DNA from: Alphaproteobacteria bacterium
Lineage (GTDB): Bacteria > Pseudomonadota > Alphaproteobacteria > Rhizobiales > CAJQND01
Direction: 5' to 3'
Length of the DNA stretch: 37,549 nt
Assembly: GCA_024227565.1 (NCBI GenBank)
Contig: JAAEUE010000130.1
Span: 1 to 37,549, forward strand
Shown here in pieces: positions 1 through 7,687 of this stretch; position 1 is the stretch's first letter, and each line of letters begins with the position of its first letter. The notes under the pieces are model-generated. The model did not search any database. It was not told the origin of the DNA and saw only the letters and a program-made list of their open reading frames with translations. Made by a program: the position numbers and the translations under genes.

Positions 1-159
1 CCACAAAATACGTCATATCGCCACTCCTTCCTTGATGCTCAAGGCCGGGAGGGCCCCGATTACATCATCCTAAATGAAGGGGCTGAAATCCGAATACATC
101 ATTCGAAAATGCAGCCGCCGCGATACACCATCTTTCAAGACCTAGCTGCCATGCCATAA
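1..159 (+). CDS. 3' end of an unidentified gene (partial, cut by window edge)
   Basis: Frame 1 is open from the first base to a TAA at 157-159, giving 52 residues that end in ...TIFQDLAAMP. The composition is protein-like (mixed charged and hydrophobic residues) but I recognise no family. It lies on the same strand as the DUF5681-type gene at 429, so it could be the tail of a gene in the same phage- or plasmid-derived segment. A chance open stretch of this length is possible, so the call is weak. Confidence 0.3.
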   Translation, partial: PQNTSYRHSFLDAQGREGPDYIILNEGAEIRIHHSKMQPPRYTIFQDLAAMP

Positions 160-428
160 CGTCCGTCTATGGGGTCAAGCAGGCCTTTGACGATTCAACT
201 CAGAAGCGGTATCATAATACCGGACAAACTAGTCAAGAAGTTAGCCTAGTAGAAAGTATCCTGGCCTCATTTGGCCGGATCTTGCCGCGTATCCCATTCC
301 CGCCTGGGGGGCAGCACAGTAAGATCACAGATAGCCAATAAGTTAAAACACGGTGCTGCGCACAATGTGGCGCGGATCCTATAGGAAGCCTCTAAATTCT
401 TGAAACGATCACAAGGAGGGAACTCCAA
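160..428. other. intergenic region upstream of the DUF5681 gene
   Basis: I find no convincing gene here. The stretch ends with a strong Shine-Dalgarno sequence (AAGGAGGG, 412-419) for the gene at 429. It also holds one copy of the 10-bp palindrome TCCTATAGGA (377-386), which recurs at 443-452 just inside the gene. Confidence 0.4.
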
Positions 429-452
429 ATGACGAATGCTAATCCTATAGGA
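377..452. promoter_or_regulatory. pair of identical 10-bp palindromes (TCCTATAGGA) flanking a start codon
   Basis: TCCTATAGGA occurs at 377-386 and again at 443-452, 66 bases centre to centre. One copy is upstream of the Shine-Dalgarno sequence and one covers codons 5-8 of the DUF5681 gene. Each is a perfect palindrome. The arrangement would suit a dimeric repressor binding twice, but nothing in the window identifies such a protein. Confidence 0.25.
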
Positions 453-782
453 CGAGATCCAGGGAATGGCCGATTTCTAGCGGGCAATAAAGGCGGCGGA
501 CGCCCCAAGGGCTCACGCAACAAGCTTGGCGAGCAATTCATTGCTGACCTTTATGCCGAATGGCAGGAGCACGGGGCCGAGGCCCTTACGGCCATGCGGG
601 AGGAAAAGCCAGCTGAGTTTGTAAAGGTCGTCGCATCTGTGATGCCGAAAGAGCTTCACCTCAAGAACGACCCGTTCAAGGATATCAGTGACGAAGAGTT
701 GGCAAACATGCTCGAATTTGTTCACGAGCAGCTCGCTCTGTTAGAGAACGGCGCCAGCGCGGAGACTGAAATCACGCACTGA
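429..782 (+). CDS. DUF5681-type phage/plasmid-associated protein
   Basis: This 117-residue protein starts at an ATG preceded by an excellent ribosome site (AAGGAGGG, 10 bases upstream). Residues about 12-34 carry the Gly/Arg/Lys-rich pattern GNGRFxxGNKGGGRPKGSRNK, which is typical of the DUF5681 N-terminal module often found beside phage terminase genes or in mobile regions. The C-terminal half is acidic and helical (SDEELANMLEFVHEQL). No catalytic motif is visible and the molecular function is unknown. Its place on the 3' side of a tRNA-Lys gene fits an old integrated element, but no integrase is in view. The family call is fairly safe; the mobile origin is inference. Confidence 0.65.
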   Translation: MTNANPIGRDPGNGRFLAGNKGGGRPKGSRNKLGEQFIADLYAEWQEHGAEALTAMREEKPAEFVKVVASVMPKELHLKNDPFKDISDEELANMLEFVHEQLALLENGASAETEITH

Positions 783-796
783 CTTTTGACGTGCGC

Positions 797-1198
797 TTAT
801 TTGCAAATGCCCGTCACAATACCTGCGCCGCCCATGGAAAAGGCGGCAAAGGGCTTGGTGTCACCCTCGTTGAATTCCTGAACTTCGAGCACCTGAATCT
901 GTTTATCGAAGCGGGCTGAGGTTTTGAAGCTCCAGCCCTTGTCGCCGAAGTGAATTACTTCTGTCGATTGGGCGAGGGCGGTGGTCAGGGTATCACCGAT
1001 CACTTCTCCTGTTTTTCGAGAGACAGAAAAGCGTCCTCCAAGAAATTGCTTGTGGAAACCGGTGAGTTCTAGACGCCCATCGTCGCGGAGTTTGTACGTC
1101 GCTTTAATCTCACAATTGTAAGCAATTGCGCCGGCAATGGCATCCGAGCTGAGCACTGCAGCTGCAAATGTGGCGACGATGAAAGCGACGAGTTTCAT
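797..1198 (-). CDS. small secreted protein of unknown function
   Basis: The 133-residue product starts with a typical Sec signal peptide (MKLVAFIVATFAAAVLSS, cleavage probably near DAIAGA). The mature part has a Cys near the start (YNCEIKATYKL) and one at the end (GICK), which could form a disulfide in the periplasm. The middle looks like a beta-rich fold (GRLELTGF, GGRFSVSRKTGEVIG). I do not recognise the family. The gene stands alone between the DUF5681 gene and tRNA-Lys; its stop lies 14 bases from the convergent DUF5681 stop. Confidence 0.7.
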   Translation of the reverse strand: MKLVAFIVATFAAAVLSSDAIAGAIAYNCEIKATYKLRDDGRLELTGFHKQFLGGRFSVSRKTGEVIGDTLTTALAQSTEVIHFGDKGWSFKTSARFDKQIQVLEVQEFNEGDTKPFAAFSMGGAGIVTGICK

Positions 1199-1409
1199 TC
1201 TTATGCTCCCTTACGACGGTCCCACGGGGCAGTCCCGGCGCAAGGCGGATGGCTATACCCACCAGCTCCTCACCTTCGGAATGATCAGCTGCCTTGGCAA
1301 CGTCAACATATACACCGATTGGGGAGTGAAATAATGCCCAGTGCGCTTACTATGCGCTTACTGGATTGAAAATTACAAACTCTATATTCAGTTAAGCCAT
1401 TGATTTCTT

Positions 1410-1485
1410 TGGTGAGCCCGCACGGTTTCGAACCGTGGACCTACTGATTAAAAGTCAGTTGCTCTACCAGCTGAGCTACGGGCTC
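1410..1485 (-). tRNA. tRNA-Lys (anticodon UUU)
   Basis: The complement of 1410-1485 folds as a full cloverleaf. It has an acceptor stem GAGCCCG/CGGGCTC, a D-arm TAGCTCAGCTGGTAGAGCA, an anticodon stem ACTGA/TCAGT around the loop CTTTTAA (anticodon TTT at 1450-1452), and a T-arm with GGTTCGAAACC. The discriminator is A and the CCA end is encoded in the DNA (1410-1412). The length is 76 bases. Its 3' end faces the DUF5681 gene, the side on which tRNA-directed integrative elements normally insert. Confidence 0.97.
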
Positions 1486-1615
1486 GCGCACCAAAGTAAT
1501 GGATGCGGTGCATATCCCAGTCATCTTGCCAATTCAACCTTAAAATCTGACTGGGTCTGAGGTCCGGGTGGATGGGTTAATGGCGGGCTCTGAAATTGAC
1601 GTCGCCTGCTGCCGG

Positions 1616-2758
1616 TCAGGCGAGCCGGTCAACCATTTCCATGGGCTCGCCTTTGCCGCTCAACTTGGCCAGCCAATCCCTGGCCATCGCCGGGTCGCTG
1701 GGGGCTGCAGTAACGCCCGGGGAGATTTCTCCGCTCAAGACAGCCTCAACAGCAAAGCTCACCGGAACCGAGACCAGGCGCGCCATGGCCGTATGGGTGG
1801 CATCACCAGCCGCATCCAGGACGTAGCTCTTTGACCACACGTCCGCGCCATCCCGCTGGGCCTGCAGATCAACACACAAAACCACACGGTCCGGCTCGCC
1901 TTCCTCATAAAGGTTCTCCGCTTCCAGGCGCGCGCTCAGGGCGGCGAGCTCCTCAGGGCTCATGTCGCCTACGGTCTTGAAGATCTCATCCCAAGCCTCA
2001 GCCCAGCCGTTGAGCCGCAATGTGCCGCGCACGAACTGATCCACCGGCCAGCCGGCCTCAAATCCATAGTCATCCATGAACGGCAGGGAATCCCGGTTGG
2101 GATAAACTTCAAAGGTCTCAGCCCCGTCGGGCAAAAGAGCCTCATAGCTGCTGAGCGCGTCCCATGGCGCGCTGGTGTCCATCACCTCACCGTTTTGAAT
2201 GCTCTTGGACGGCGACTTAAGCGCTTTCAAAACCCCAAGCGGAGACCAGCTGAACTTGTAGCGAAACGGGTTCGGGATCTTGGGGACGCCGCCGCAATAG
2301 GAGCGAAACCGCAGGCGGTTGTCCGGAGAGAAAGCGGGGCTGCTGCGATAGTCGTCCATCAGCACATGGGCCATCAGGTGATCGATGCCCGGGTCGAGCC
2401 CAACCTCGTTCACCAGGCACAGGCCCTTTGCCTTGCCCACGCTGTCGCGCTCGCGCATCTCAGGGGAGATGTAGGAGCTGGAGACAAAGTGGGCGCCGGC
2501 CGCCATGCAGATGTCGGCCACCGGCACGTGAAAGTCTCCTGGAAGCATTGAGATCGCAACGTCGCCTGGCTCCAGGCTGTCCTTGAGAGCGTCCATGGTG
2601 AAGGCACGAATGTCGAAATCACCCGACAGGCCGGCTGCCGCTTGCTCGGCCTTTGCAACCGTGCGGTTCCAAAGCGTTATGGTGTGGCCGTTGCCGATCA
2701 AACGGCGGATGCCGGGAACTGTTGACAAGCCGGTGCCAATCCAATGAATGCGCGCCAT
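1616..2758 (-). CDS. saccharopine dehydrogenase/reductase family protein (glutamate-forming type)
   Basis: This 380-residue protein has an N-terminal Rossmann nucleotide-binding segment (HWIGTGLSTVPGIRRLI, then TLWNRT) and a saccharopine dehydrogenase C-terminal domain (LCLVNEVGLDPGIDHLMAH, SYCGGVPKIPNPFRYKFSWSP). Family members split saccharopine into glutamate and alpha-aminoadipate semialdehyde. It starts 12 bases after the stop of a lysine-forming saccharopine dehydrogenase, so the two enzymes together form a lysine-to-aminoadipate-semialdehyde route through 2-oxoglutarate. In a bacterium with this context the role is probably lysine breakdown. The ATG follows an AGGGAG ribosome site. The exact substrate is inferred from the partner gene. 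Confidence 0.85.
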   Translation of the reverse strand: MARIHWIGTGLSTVPGIRRLIGNGHTITLWNRTVAKAEQAAAGLSGDFDIRAFTMDALKDSLEPGDVAISMLPGDFHVPVADICMAAGAHFVSSSYISPEMRERDSVGKAKGLCLVNEVGLDPGIDHLMAHVLMDDYRSSPAFSPDNRLRFRSYCGGVPKIPNPFRYKFSWSPLGVLKALKSPSKSIQNGEVMDTSAPWDALSSYEALLPDGAETFEVYPNRDSLPFMDDYGFEAGWPVDQFVRGTLRLNGWAEAWDEIFKTVGDMSPEELAALSARLEAENLYEEGEPDRVVLCVDLQAQRDGADVWSKSYVLDAAGDATHTAMARLVSVPVSFAVEAVLSGEISPGVTAAPSDPAMARDWLAKLSGKGEPMEMVDRLA

Positions 2759-2770
2759 TTGTTTTTCTCC

Positions 2771-3841
2771 CTAAACTTTTTTGATGTTTTTGTTGAACAC
2801 ATCCAAGGCCCGGCCCCAGACACCGTCTTCAGGCCGGTCCAGCGTGAGCAGTGCGCCAATCAACTGGCTGGAATAATCCTCGCTCGATTCCAGTGGCAGC
2901 ATCGAGGGCAGGTGATCAATGGCAATCAGATCAACGGGGGGAGGGCCTGCGGAAACCCGGAGCGTGGGTGCGGAAAAATCTGTGCACGCATCATAAATCG
3001 GCAGCGGATTGTGGGCGCTGCCCGGATCGCAGCTCACATCCGAAATCACACTCAAGCGCCGGCCTGGTTCGGCCAACATCTGCTTTGTGATAAACGGAGG
3101 ACAGCCCGGTGCCAGCAAGACGCAGTTTATGAAAAGATCATGCTGCAGAATTTCAGGGAAGGGGCCGCCCGGCTTTGTCTCGGCCATGTCCCACTTGGTG
3201 ACCGCAAGGCCAAGCTCTTCGAACAAGGCAACCGAACCTCCGCCCGAACGCCCGAGTGCGCCAATCACCATCGCCTCTGGTTTGCGGCCCTTCACATCGT
3301 CCAAGGCGCGCGAGAGTTCATCTGTGAGGTCTGCACAACTGGCATAATCCGACAAGGCGCCGAGCGACGGCTCTGCGCCCTTTTGCTGGCCACACCAGGC
3401 GGCCACGGCAACAGCTGCTCCGGCATAGCCTGCCCAGTGACCGAAGGCGGCAATGCGCCGACCGTTCTCATCCACCAGGCACTCCAGGTCAAACAGCTGC
3501 CCGCCGCCATTCTTGAACCGGCCAAGCATTTGCTCTGCGCCCGGTTGTCCCTTGAACACGTGACCGAAATGAATGTGCCGGTGGTGCAGGGGGGAGGTGT
3601 CTTCCAGCAATTCCTTCAAGCCCAGAATGAGGGCCTCTTTTGGGGCGCTGCGCCAGCTGCCCTGATCTGCGACCTCACAACCGGCTGCGGCATAGGCCTC
3701 TGTTGCTATGGCGCGCTCGCCGGACGTCTCCACCACAACTTTGTAACCAGCCGCGACCAGTTTCGCCGCATCACCGGGAACGCACGGCGTGCGGCGTTCA
3801 AACGGCTTATCTTCAGCCCTCAGCCAAATGGTTGTGCTCAT
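2771..3841 (-). CDS. saccharopine dehydrogenase (NAD+, L-lysine-forming) / lysine-ketoglutarate reductase type
   Basis: The product is 356 residues, close to the size of fungal Lys1. It begins MSTTIWLRAEDKPFERRTP, with the Glu/Arg pattern of the alanine dehydrogenase/saccharopine dehydrogenase N-terminal domain. It carries the HIHFGHVFKGQPG motif of lysine-forming saccharopine dehydrogenases, and later a nucleotide-binding stretch VIGALGRSGGGSV. The reaction joins lysine and 2-oxoglutarate to saccharopine, or the reverse. The start at 3841 is chosen because its ATG overlaps the TGA of the upstream CoA-binding gene (ATGA) and because homology begins there; a 45-residue upstream extension looks unrelated. 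The opposite strand is open for a long way but is a shadow frame. Confidence 0.9.
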   Translation of the reverse strand: MSTTIWLRAEDKPFERRTPCVPGDAAKLVAAGYKVVVETSGERAIATEAYAAAGCEVADQGSWRSAPKEALILGLKELLEDTSPLHHRHIHFGHVFKGQPGAEQMLGRFKNGGGQLFDLECLVDENGRRIAAFGHWAGYAGAAVAVAAWCGQQKGAEPSLGALSDYASCADLTDELSRALDDVKGRKPEAMVIGALGRSGGGSVALFEELGLAVTKWDMAETKPGGPFPEILQHDLFINCVLLAPGCPPFITKQMLAEPGRRLSVISDVSCDPGSAHNPLPIYDACTDFSAPTLRVSAGPPPVDLIAIDHLPSMLPLESSEDYSSQLIGALLTLDRPEDGVWGRALDVFNKNIKKV

Positions 3842-4368
3842 GAAACGGCCTTGTTGATGCCCAGGCTTTGGATGCGGTCGCCGGTAATGGTTCCGCGCCG
3901 CGACGTGATACGCCCTGAATTGGCACCCATCCAGCCCCACTCGCCGCACAACTTGCCATATTCCATTTTCGGGCACCGGTTCATCACAACCTTCAGGCCG
4001 GCGTCCTCAGCCCGCTTTGCCGCCTCATTATTGATGATAGTCAACTGCATCCATATGACTTTCGGCAAGGGGGAAAGCGTCAGGGCTTCGTCGGTGATCT
4101 GGCCAGCCGCTTCGGCGTTGCGGAAGATGTCGACCATATCGATTGGCTCTTCCACCTCGCTGATGGAGCCATACACTTTCTCGCCGAGGATTTCCTGGCC
4201 CGCCAGGCCAGGATTGATGGGGATGGCCCTGTAACCCTTTTGCTGCATATACATCATCGCCATGTAGGACGGGCGGATGTCCTTCTGGGAGGCCCCGACA
4301 ATGGCAATGGTGTGCACCGTGTTCAGAATGTCACGGATGTAATACTGGCTGTAATGACTGTGATCCAT
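3838..4368 (-). CDS. CoA-binding domain protein (YccU-like)
   Basis: This 176-residue protein is a single CoA-binding/Rossmann domain of the YccU kind. It has TIAIVGASQKDIRPSYMAMMY near residues 20-40, then GYRAIPINPGLAGQEILG and VYGSISEV, and DMVDIFRNAEAA in the middle. The family is related to the CoA-binding part of succinyl-CoA synthetase alpha and acyl-CoA synthetases, but the role of stand-alone members is not well defined. Its TGA overlaps the ATG of the lysine-forming saccharopine dehydrogenase by four bases, so the two are translationally coupled. An upstream TTG at 4389 would add seven residues; I prefer the ATG at 4368. Confidence 0.85.
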   Translation of the reverse strand: MDHSHYSQYYIRDILNTVHTIAIVGASQKDIRPSYMAMMYMQQKGYRAIPINPGLAGQEILGEKVYGSISEVEEPIDMVDIFRNAEAAGQITDEALTLSPLPKVIWMQLTIINNEAAKRAEDAGLKVVMNRCPKMEYGKLCGEWGWMGANSGRITSRRGTITGDRIQSLGINKAVS

Positions 4369-4432
4369 CGAAGGCCTGCAATGACGCAAAACAAGGACCG
4401 CGTTTTACACCAGATCAAGGCCGCACAACAGG

Positions 4433-4939
4433 TCAGTCGTCGAGAAAATCGCCGCAGCGTGGAGCGGTGCTTGTGCCCCAGGGCATGATCGGAACCGTGG
4501 AGGTGGAGTTCTTTGGCGAGCCTTCGATCAGTTTGTCCGAATAGCTCAGGTAGACCAGAACGTTGCGCTTTTTATCGCAGCCGCGGACGATTTGCATCTT
4601 CTTGAAAAATATCGAGCGCCGCTCCCGGTAGACACTGTCGCCCTGCTCAAATTTTCCTTTGAACTTTACCGGGCCAACCTGGCGGCAGGCCAACGACACA
4701 TCCGACAGCTCTTCGGCAAGCCCCGCCCAACCAATCCAACCGCCTTTCTCCGGCACGGTGAAATGGCAGGCAACGCCTTCAATAATCGGGTCGTCGATGG
4801 CGTAGGTGGCGAGCTTGTGGTCGGGAGACAGCAGCTTGAAAACGGTGGACTTTTTGAAGATCAGATCCGGATCATCGGCAGCATTGGCCGAAGCTCCAAG
4901 GGAAAAGACCAGTGCCAGAACCGCGATAAGCCGTGTCAA
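4433..4939 (-). CDS. creA: CreA family periplasmic protein
   Basis: The 168-residue product has a signal peptide (LIAVLALVFSLGASANA) and a CreA-like body: VFKLLSPDHKLATYAIDDP, GVACHFTVPEKGG, GLAEELSDVSLACRQVGP, SIFFKKMQIVRGCD and LVYLSYSDKLIEGSPKNS. All of these are CreA hallmarks. CreA is widespread in proteobacteria, is exported, and has no firmly assigned biochemical role. The start is TTG at 4939, chosen because an AGGAG ribosome site (4948-4952) sits eight bases upstream and because it gives a complete signal peptide. The gene lies 18 bases after metC and is probably co-transcribed with it. Confidence 0.9.
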   Translation of the reverse strand: MTRLIAVLALVFSLGASANAADDPDLIFKKSTVFKLLSPDHKLATYAIDDPIIEGVACHFTVPEKGGWIGWAGLAEELSDVSLACRQVGPVKFKGKFEQGDSVYRERRSIFFKKMQIVRGCDKKRNVLVYLSYSDKLIEGSPKNSTSTVPIMPWGTSTAPRCGDFLDD

Positions 4940-4947
4940 TTTGGTGT

Positions 4948-4952
4948 CTCCT
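4948..4952 (-). promoter_or_regulatory. ribosome binding site that fixes a TTG start for creA
   Basis: On the minus strand AGGAG is followed by ACACCAAA and then TTG. No ATG in the frame gives an equally good spacing together with a complete signal peptide, so this site decides the start. Confidence 0.6.
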
Positions 4953-4957
4953 GCACA

Positions 4958-6142
4958 TCATGCCGAAGCGGTCATGGCGGCAAATGCACCATCCAGATCC
5001 GCTTTCAGATCGTCCACATCTTCCAAGCCGATATGGAGACGCACGCCGGATCCTTCATGAGGCCATACTGTCGCACTGCGGTAGCTTGAAGGGTCAAACG
5101 GCACGGCCAGACTTTCGTAGCCTCCCCAGGAATAACCCATGCCAAAGAACTGAAGGGTGTTGAAGAACTTGGCGACAGCGTGCTCGGGCACCGGCTTCAG
5201 CACGAACGAGAAGAGGCCGCTCGCGCCGGAGAAATCGCGCTTCCAAATCTCGTGGCCAGGGTCGGAGGGAAGGGCAGGGTACATCACCCGTTCAACTTCA
5301 TCGCGCTCCTGGAGCCAACTGGCGATCTCGATCGTGTTCTTCATGTGCCGCTCCAGCCGCACATCCAAAGTGCGCAATCCCCGCTGGCCAAGATAGATGT
5401 CGTCGGGCCCGGCGCATGAACCGATCAGTTGCCAGTATCTGTCGAGGGTGGGCCATAGCTCCTCGGTCACGGTAATCGTGCCGAGCATCGCATCGGAATG
5501 GCCAACAATGTATTTGGTGCCTGCCTGCACGGAGATATCGCAACCGTGGGCAAAGGCTTTGAAATAGTGGCCAGCCGACCAGGTGTTATCGGTCGACACC
5601 AGAATGCCTTTCGCATGGGCCGCTTCCACAATGGCCGGTATGTCCTGCACTTCCATGGTCTGAGAGCCAGGACACTCAGTGTAGACCAGCTTGGTGTTGT
5701 CTTTGAACAGGGTGGCGATGTCCGCGCCGAGCATCGGATCGTAGTATGTGGTCTCAACGCCCAGGTCTTTGAGAACATGGTCACAGAAGCTGCGGGTGGG
5801 CCGATAGGTGCTGTCGGTGACGAGCAGATGGTCACCGGCTTTCAGGAAGCTGAGCAGCATTGTGGTGATCGCTGACAGACCGGAGGGGCAAATTTTGCTG
5901 CCGTACCCTCCTTCGAGGCTTGCCACGGCTTCCTCAAGTGCCTCCATTGTCGGCGTGCCCCGACGGCCATAGCCATATTTCACGTCTCGTGATTTGAGCG
6001 CCTCGTAGCTCGGGAAGAAAATTGTCGAGGCATGGTACACAGGCGGGTTCACGAACCCATGATTTTCATGCGGATGGCGTCCGGAGTGCACAATATCGGT
6101 GCTTGGACCGATTTTTTGATGATCGTTCTTGAGACTTGTCAT
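4958..6142 (-). CDS. metC: cystathionine beta-lyase (PLP-dependent)
   Basis: This 394-residue protein belongs to the Cys/Met-metabolism PLP enzymes. It has KYGYGRRGTPTMEALEEAVASLEGG near residues 55-80, the PLP-phosphate region CPSGLSAI, the STDNTWSAG segment with the PLP-ring aspartate, and the Schiff-base lysine at about residue 210 (QAGTKYIVGHSD). The reaction splits cystathionine to homocysteine, pyruvate and ammonia; many members also act as cysteine desulfhydrases. The ATG at 6142 fits the family start; an open extension upstream (to 6271) does not look like family sequence. It is divergent from aapJ, an arrangement also known in rhizobia, and heads a minus-strand run with creA and the lysine genes. 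I looked for a SAM-II riboswitch in its leader and found none. Confidence 0.9.
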   Translation of the reverse strand: MTSLKNDHQKIGPSTDIVHSGRHPHENHGFVNPPVYHASTIFFPSYEALKSRDVKYGYGRRGTPTMEALEEAVASLEGGYGSKICPSGLSAITTMLLSFLKAGDHLLVTDSTYRPTRSFCDHVLKDLGVETTYYDPMLGADIATLFKDNTKLVYTECPGSQTMEVQDIPAIVEAAHAKGILVSTDNTWSAGHYFKAFAHGCDISVQAGTKYIVGHSDAMLGTITVTEELWPTLDRYWQLIGSCAGPDDIYLGQRGLRTLDVRLERHMKNTIEIASWLQERDEVERVMYPALPSDPGHEIWKRDFSGASGLFSFVLKPVPEHAVAKFFNTLQFFGMGYSWGGYESLAVPFDPSSYRSATVWPHEGSGVRLHIGLEDVDDLKADLDGAFAAMTASA

Positions 6143-6304
6143 GACGTAGCGTCCGCCTGGATTATGGTGAGCTTGACTCGCATTTTCAGCGCTCCCTCGT
6201 AAACCATTTCTGGAATGAAAACATCTCGCCTCTTGACCGCAGGGGCATTTTGGCGCCAATAAGGCCTTCATGAGGGAGGAAATACCCCTCTGGGAGTGAA
6301 AACT

Positions 6305-6327
6305 AACACAACGAAAAATGTTGCGTT
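6305..6327. promoter_or_regulatory. dyad symmetry in the metC-aapJ divergent promoter region
   Basis: AACACAAC and GTTGCGTT, eight bases each with one mismatch, flank a 7-base A-rich centre. The right arm touches a TTGACG hexamer (6326-6331), a possible -35 box for aapJ, with GATATT at 6351-6356 as a weak -10 at 19-base spacing. It could be an operator, but the support is only symmetry and position. Confidence 0.25.
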
Positions 6328-6435
6328 GACGTATTTCGAGTCACAGATTTGATATTTTGTGGGCGCCTCTTGAGTGGGGAGCGTCTCGTTTCGCGTGCGC
6401 GCAGCTGACTATTGGTAACAATTAAAGGGTCAGAC

Positions 6436-7455
6436 ATGAAAACCAAAATTCTCGCAATCGCTGCAGGTGCAGCAATCAGCATGGTGGCAGCACAAGCAGC
6501 CTCCGCAGCTACGCTCGACGACATCAAAAAGAAGGGTCACGTGCAATGTGGCGTAAGCCAGGGCCTTGCAGGGTTCTCAAACCCTGACGACAAGGGCAAC
6601 TGGACCGGCATGGACGTTGACGTTTGCCGCGCACTCGGCGCTGCGATCTTCGGCGATGCCACCAAAGCCAAGTACACCGCCCTTTCAGCTAAAGAGCGTT
6701 TCACTGCATTGCAGTCCGGTGAAGTGGACCTTCTGTCCCGTAACACCACCTGGACCGCAACACGTGACACGGCGCTTGGCCTGAACTTCGCTGGCGTCAA
6801 CTACTATGACGGCCAGGGCTTCATGGTTCGCAAATCTCTTGGTGTCACCTCTGCTCTGCAGCTGGCTGGTGCCGCGATTTGCACCAACACCGGTACAACC
6901 ACCGAGCTCAACGTCGCTGACGGTTTCCGCGCTGACAAAAGGAGGTACGAAGTTGTTGCCTTCGAAAAGGCTGACGAAGTTGTGCAAGCCTACGACAAGG
7001 GCCGTTGTGACGTTTACACCACTGACGCCTCTGGCCTGTATTCACAGCGCCTGAAGCTGGCAAACGCTGACGATCATATCGTTCTGCCGGAAATCATTTC
7101 CAAAGAGCCTCTCGGCCCAGTTGTCCGCCAGGGCGACGACCAGTGGTTCAACCTGGTCAAGTGGACCATGTATCTGATGCTCAACGCTGAAGAGCTTGGT
7201 GTGACTTCCAAGAATGTCGATGAGATGAAAAGCTCAGGCAACCCGGCCGTGAAGCGTATCCTGGGTGTTGAAGGCAACTTCGGTGAAAACCTCGGCGTTG
7301 GTAACGACTGGGGCTACAACATCATCAAACAAGTCGGCAACTACGGCGAAGTGTTTGACGCCAACGTTGGTCCTGACACGCCGCTGGGCATCGCTCGCGG
7401 TGTGAACGCACTGTGGTCTAAGGGCGGCATCCAGTACGCACCTCCGATCCGCTAA
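6436..7455 (+). CDS. aapJ: general L-amino acid ABC transporter, periplasmic binding protein
   Basis: The 339-residue protein begins with a Sec signal peptide (MKTKILAIAAGAAISMVAA, cleaved near ASA-ATLDD). It has the family-3 solute-binding pattern: VQCGVSQGLAGFSNPDDKG, WTGMDVDVCRALGAAIFGD, and ALQSGEVDLLSRNTTWTATRD, the segment that contacts the amino-acid backbone. Family members capture many L-amino acids in the periplasm for AapQMP. The ATG at 6436 has an AAAGGG site in front; an upstream in-frame TTG would spoil the signal peptide. A strong hairpin terminator follows, then aapQMP. Codon use and position fit a highly expressed binding protein. Confidence 0.95.
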   Translation: MKTKILAIAAGAAISMVAAQAASAATLDDIKKKGHVQCGVSQGLAGFSNPDDKGNWTGMDVDVCRALGAAIFGDATKAKYTALSAKERFTALQSGEVDLLSRNTTWTATRDTALGLNFAGVNYYDGQGFMVRKSLGVTSALQLAGAAICTNTGTTTELNVADGFRADKRRYEVVAFEKADEVVQAYDKGRCDVYTTDASGLYSQRLKLANADDHIVLPEIISKEPLGPVVRQGDDQWFNLVKWTMYLMLNAEELGVTSKNVDEMKSSGNPAVKRILGVEGNFGENLGVGNDWGYNIIKQVGNYGEVFDANVGPDTPLGIARGVNALWSKGGIQYAPPIR

Positions 7456-7477
7456 GTGCGGCTCTGATATCTTAAGG

Positions 7478-7534
7478 CCCGGGGCGATGGGGACACAATT
7501 CGTGATCACCCATCGCCCCGGGTTTTCTTTTTTG
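7478..7534 (+). terminator. strong hairpin terminator/attenuator between aapJ and aapQ
   Basis: CCCGGGGCGATGGG (7478-7491) and its exact complement CCCATCGCCCCGGG (7509-7522) form a 14-bp perfect stem with a 17-base loop. The stem is followed at once by TTTTCTTTTTTG. This is a textbook intrinsic terminator. Because aapQMP continues on the same strand, partial read-through would give more binding protein than membrane subunits; the rest of the 232-bp gap could hold a second promoter. Confidence 0.9.
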
Positions 7535-7687
7535 TCTTGAACCGGAGACCTGTTCTGGGCGAGACTGTGTCAGTAGAGCGACAAAAAGAGAGGCGAAAGA
7601 AAATTCGCCCGTGAGTAGTTTGGTGAAGTTGGCCAAAGCCTGAGAGGGAAAAGGGTTTGGCCATCTGGGAGGGGTTGAAGCGGCATC

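Noticed and set aside
2744..4234. A 496-codon open frame on the plus strand opposite the saccharopine genes
   Set aside because: It mirrors two well-supported enzymes on the minus strand, has no recognisable domain and its composition is that of an antisense frame in G+C-rich DNA.
6143..6435. Possible SAM-II riboswitch in the metC leader
   Set aside because: I read the minus strand for the conserved pseudoknot pattern (GCTAAA-type 3' segment paired with a GATTTGAACC-like loop) and did not find it.
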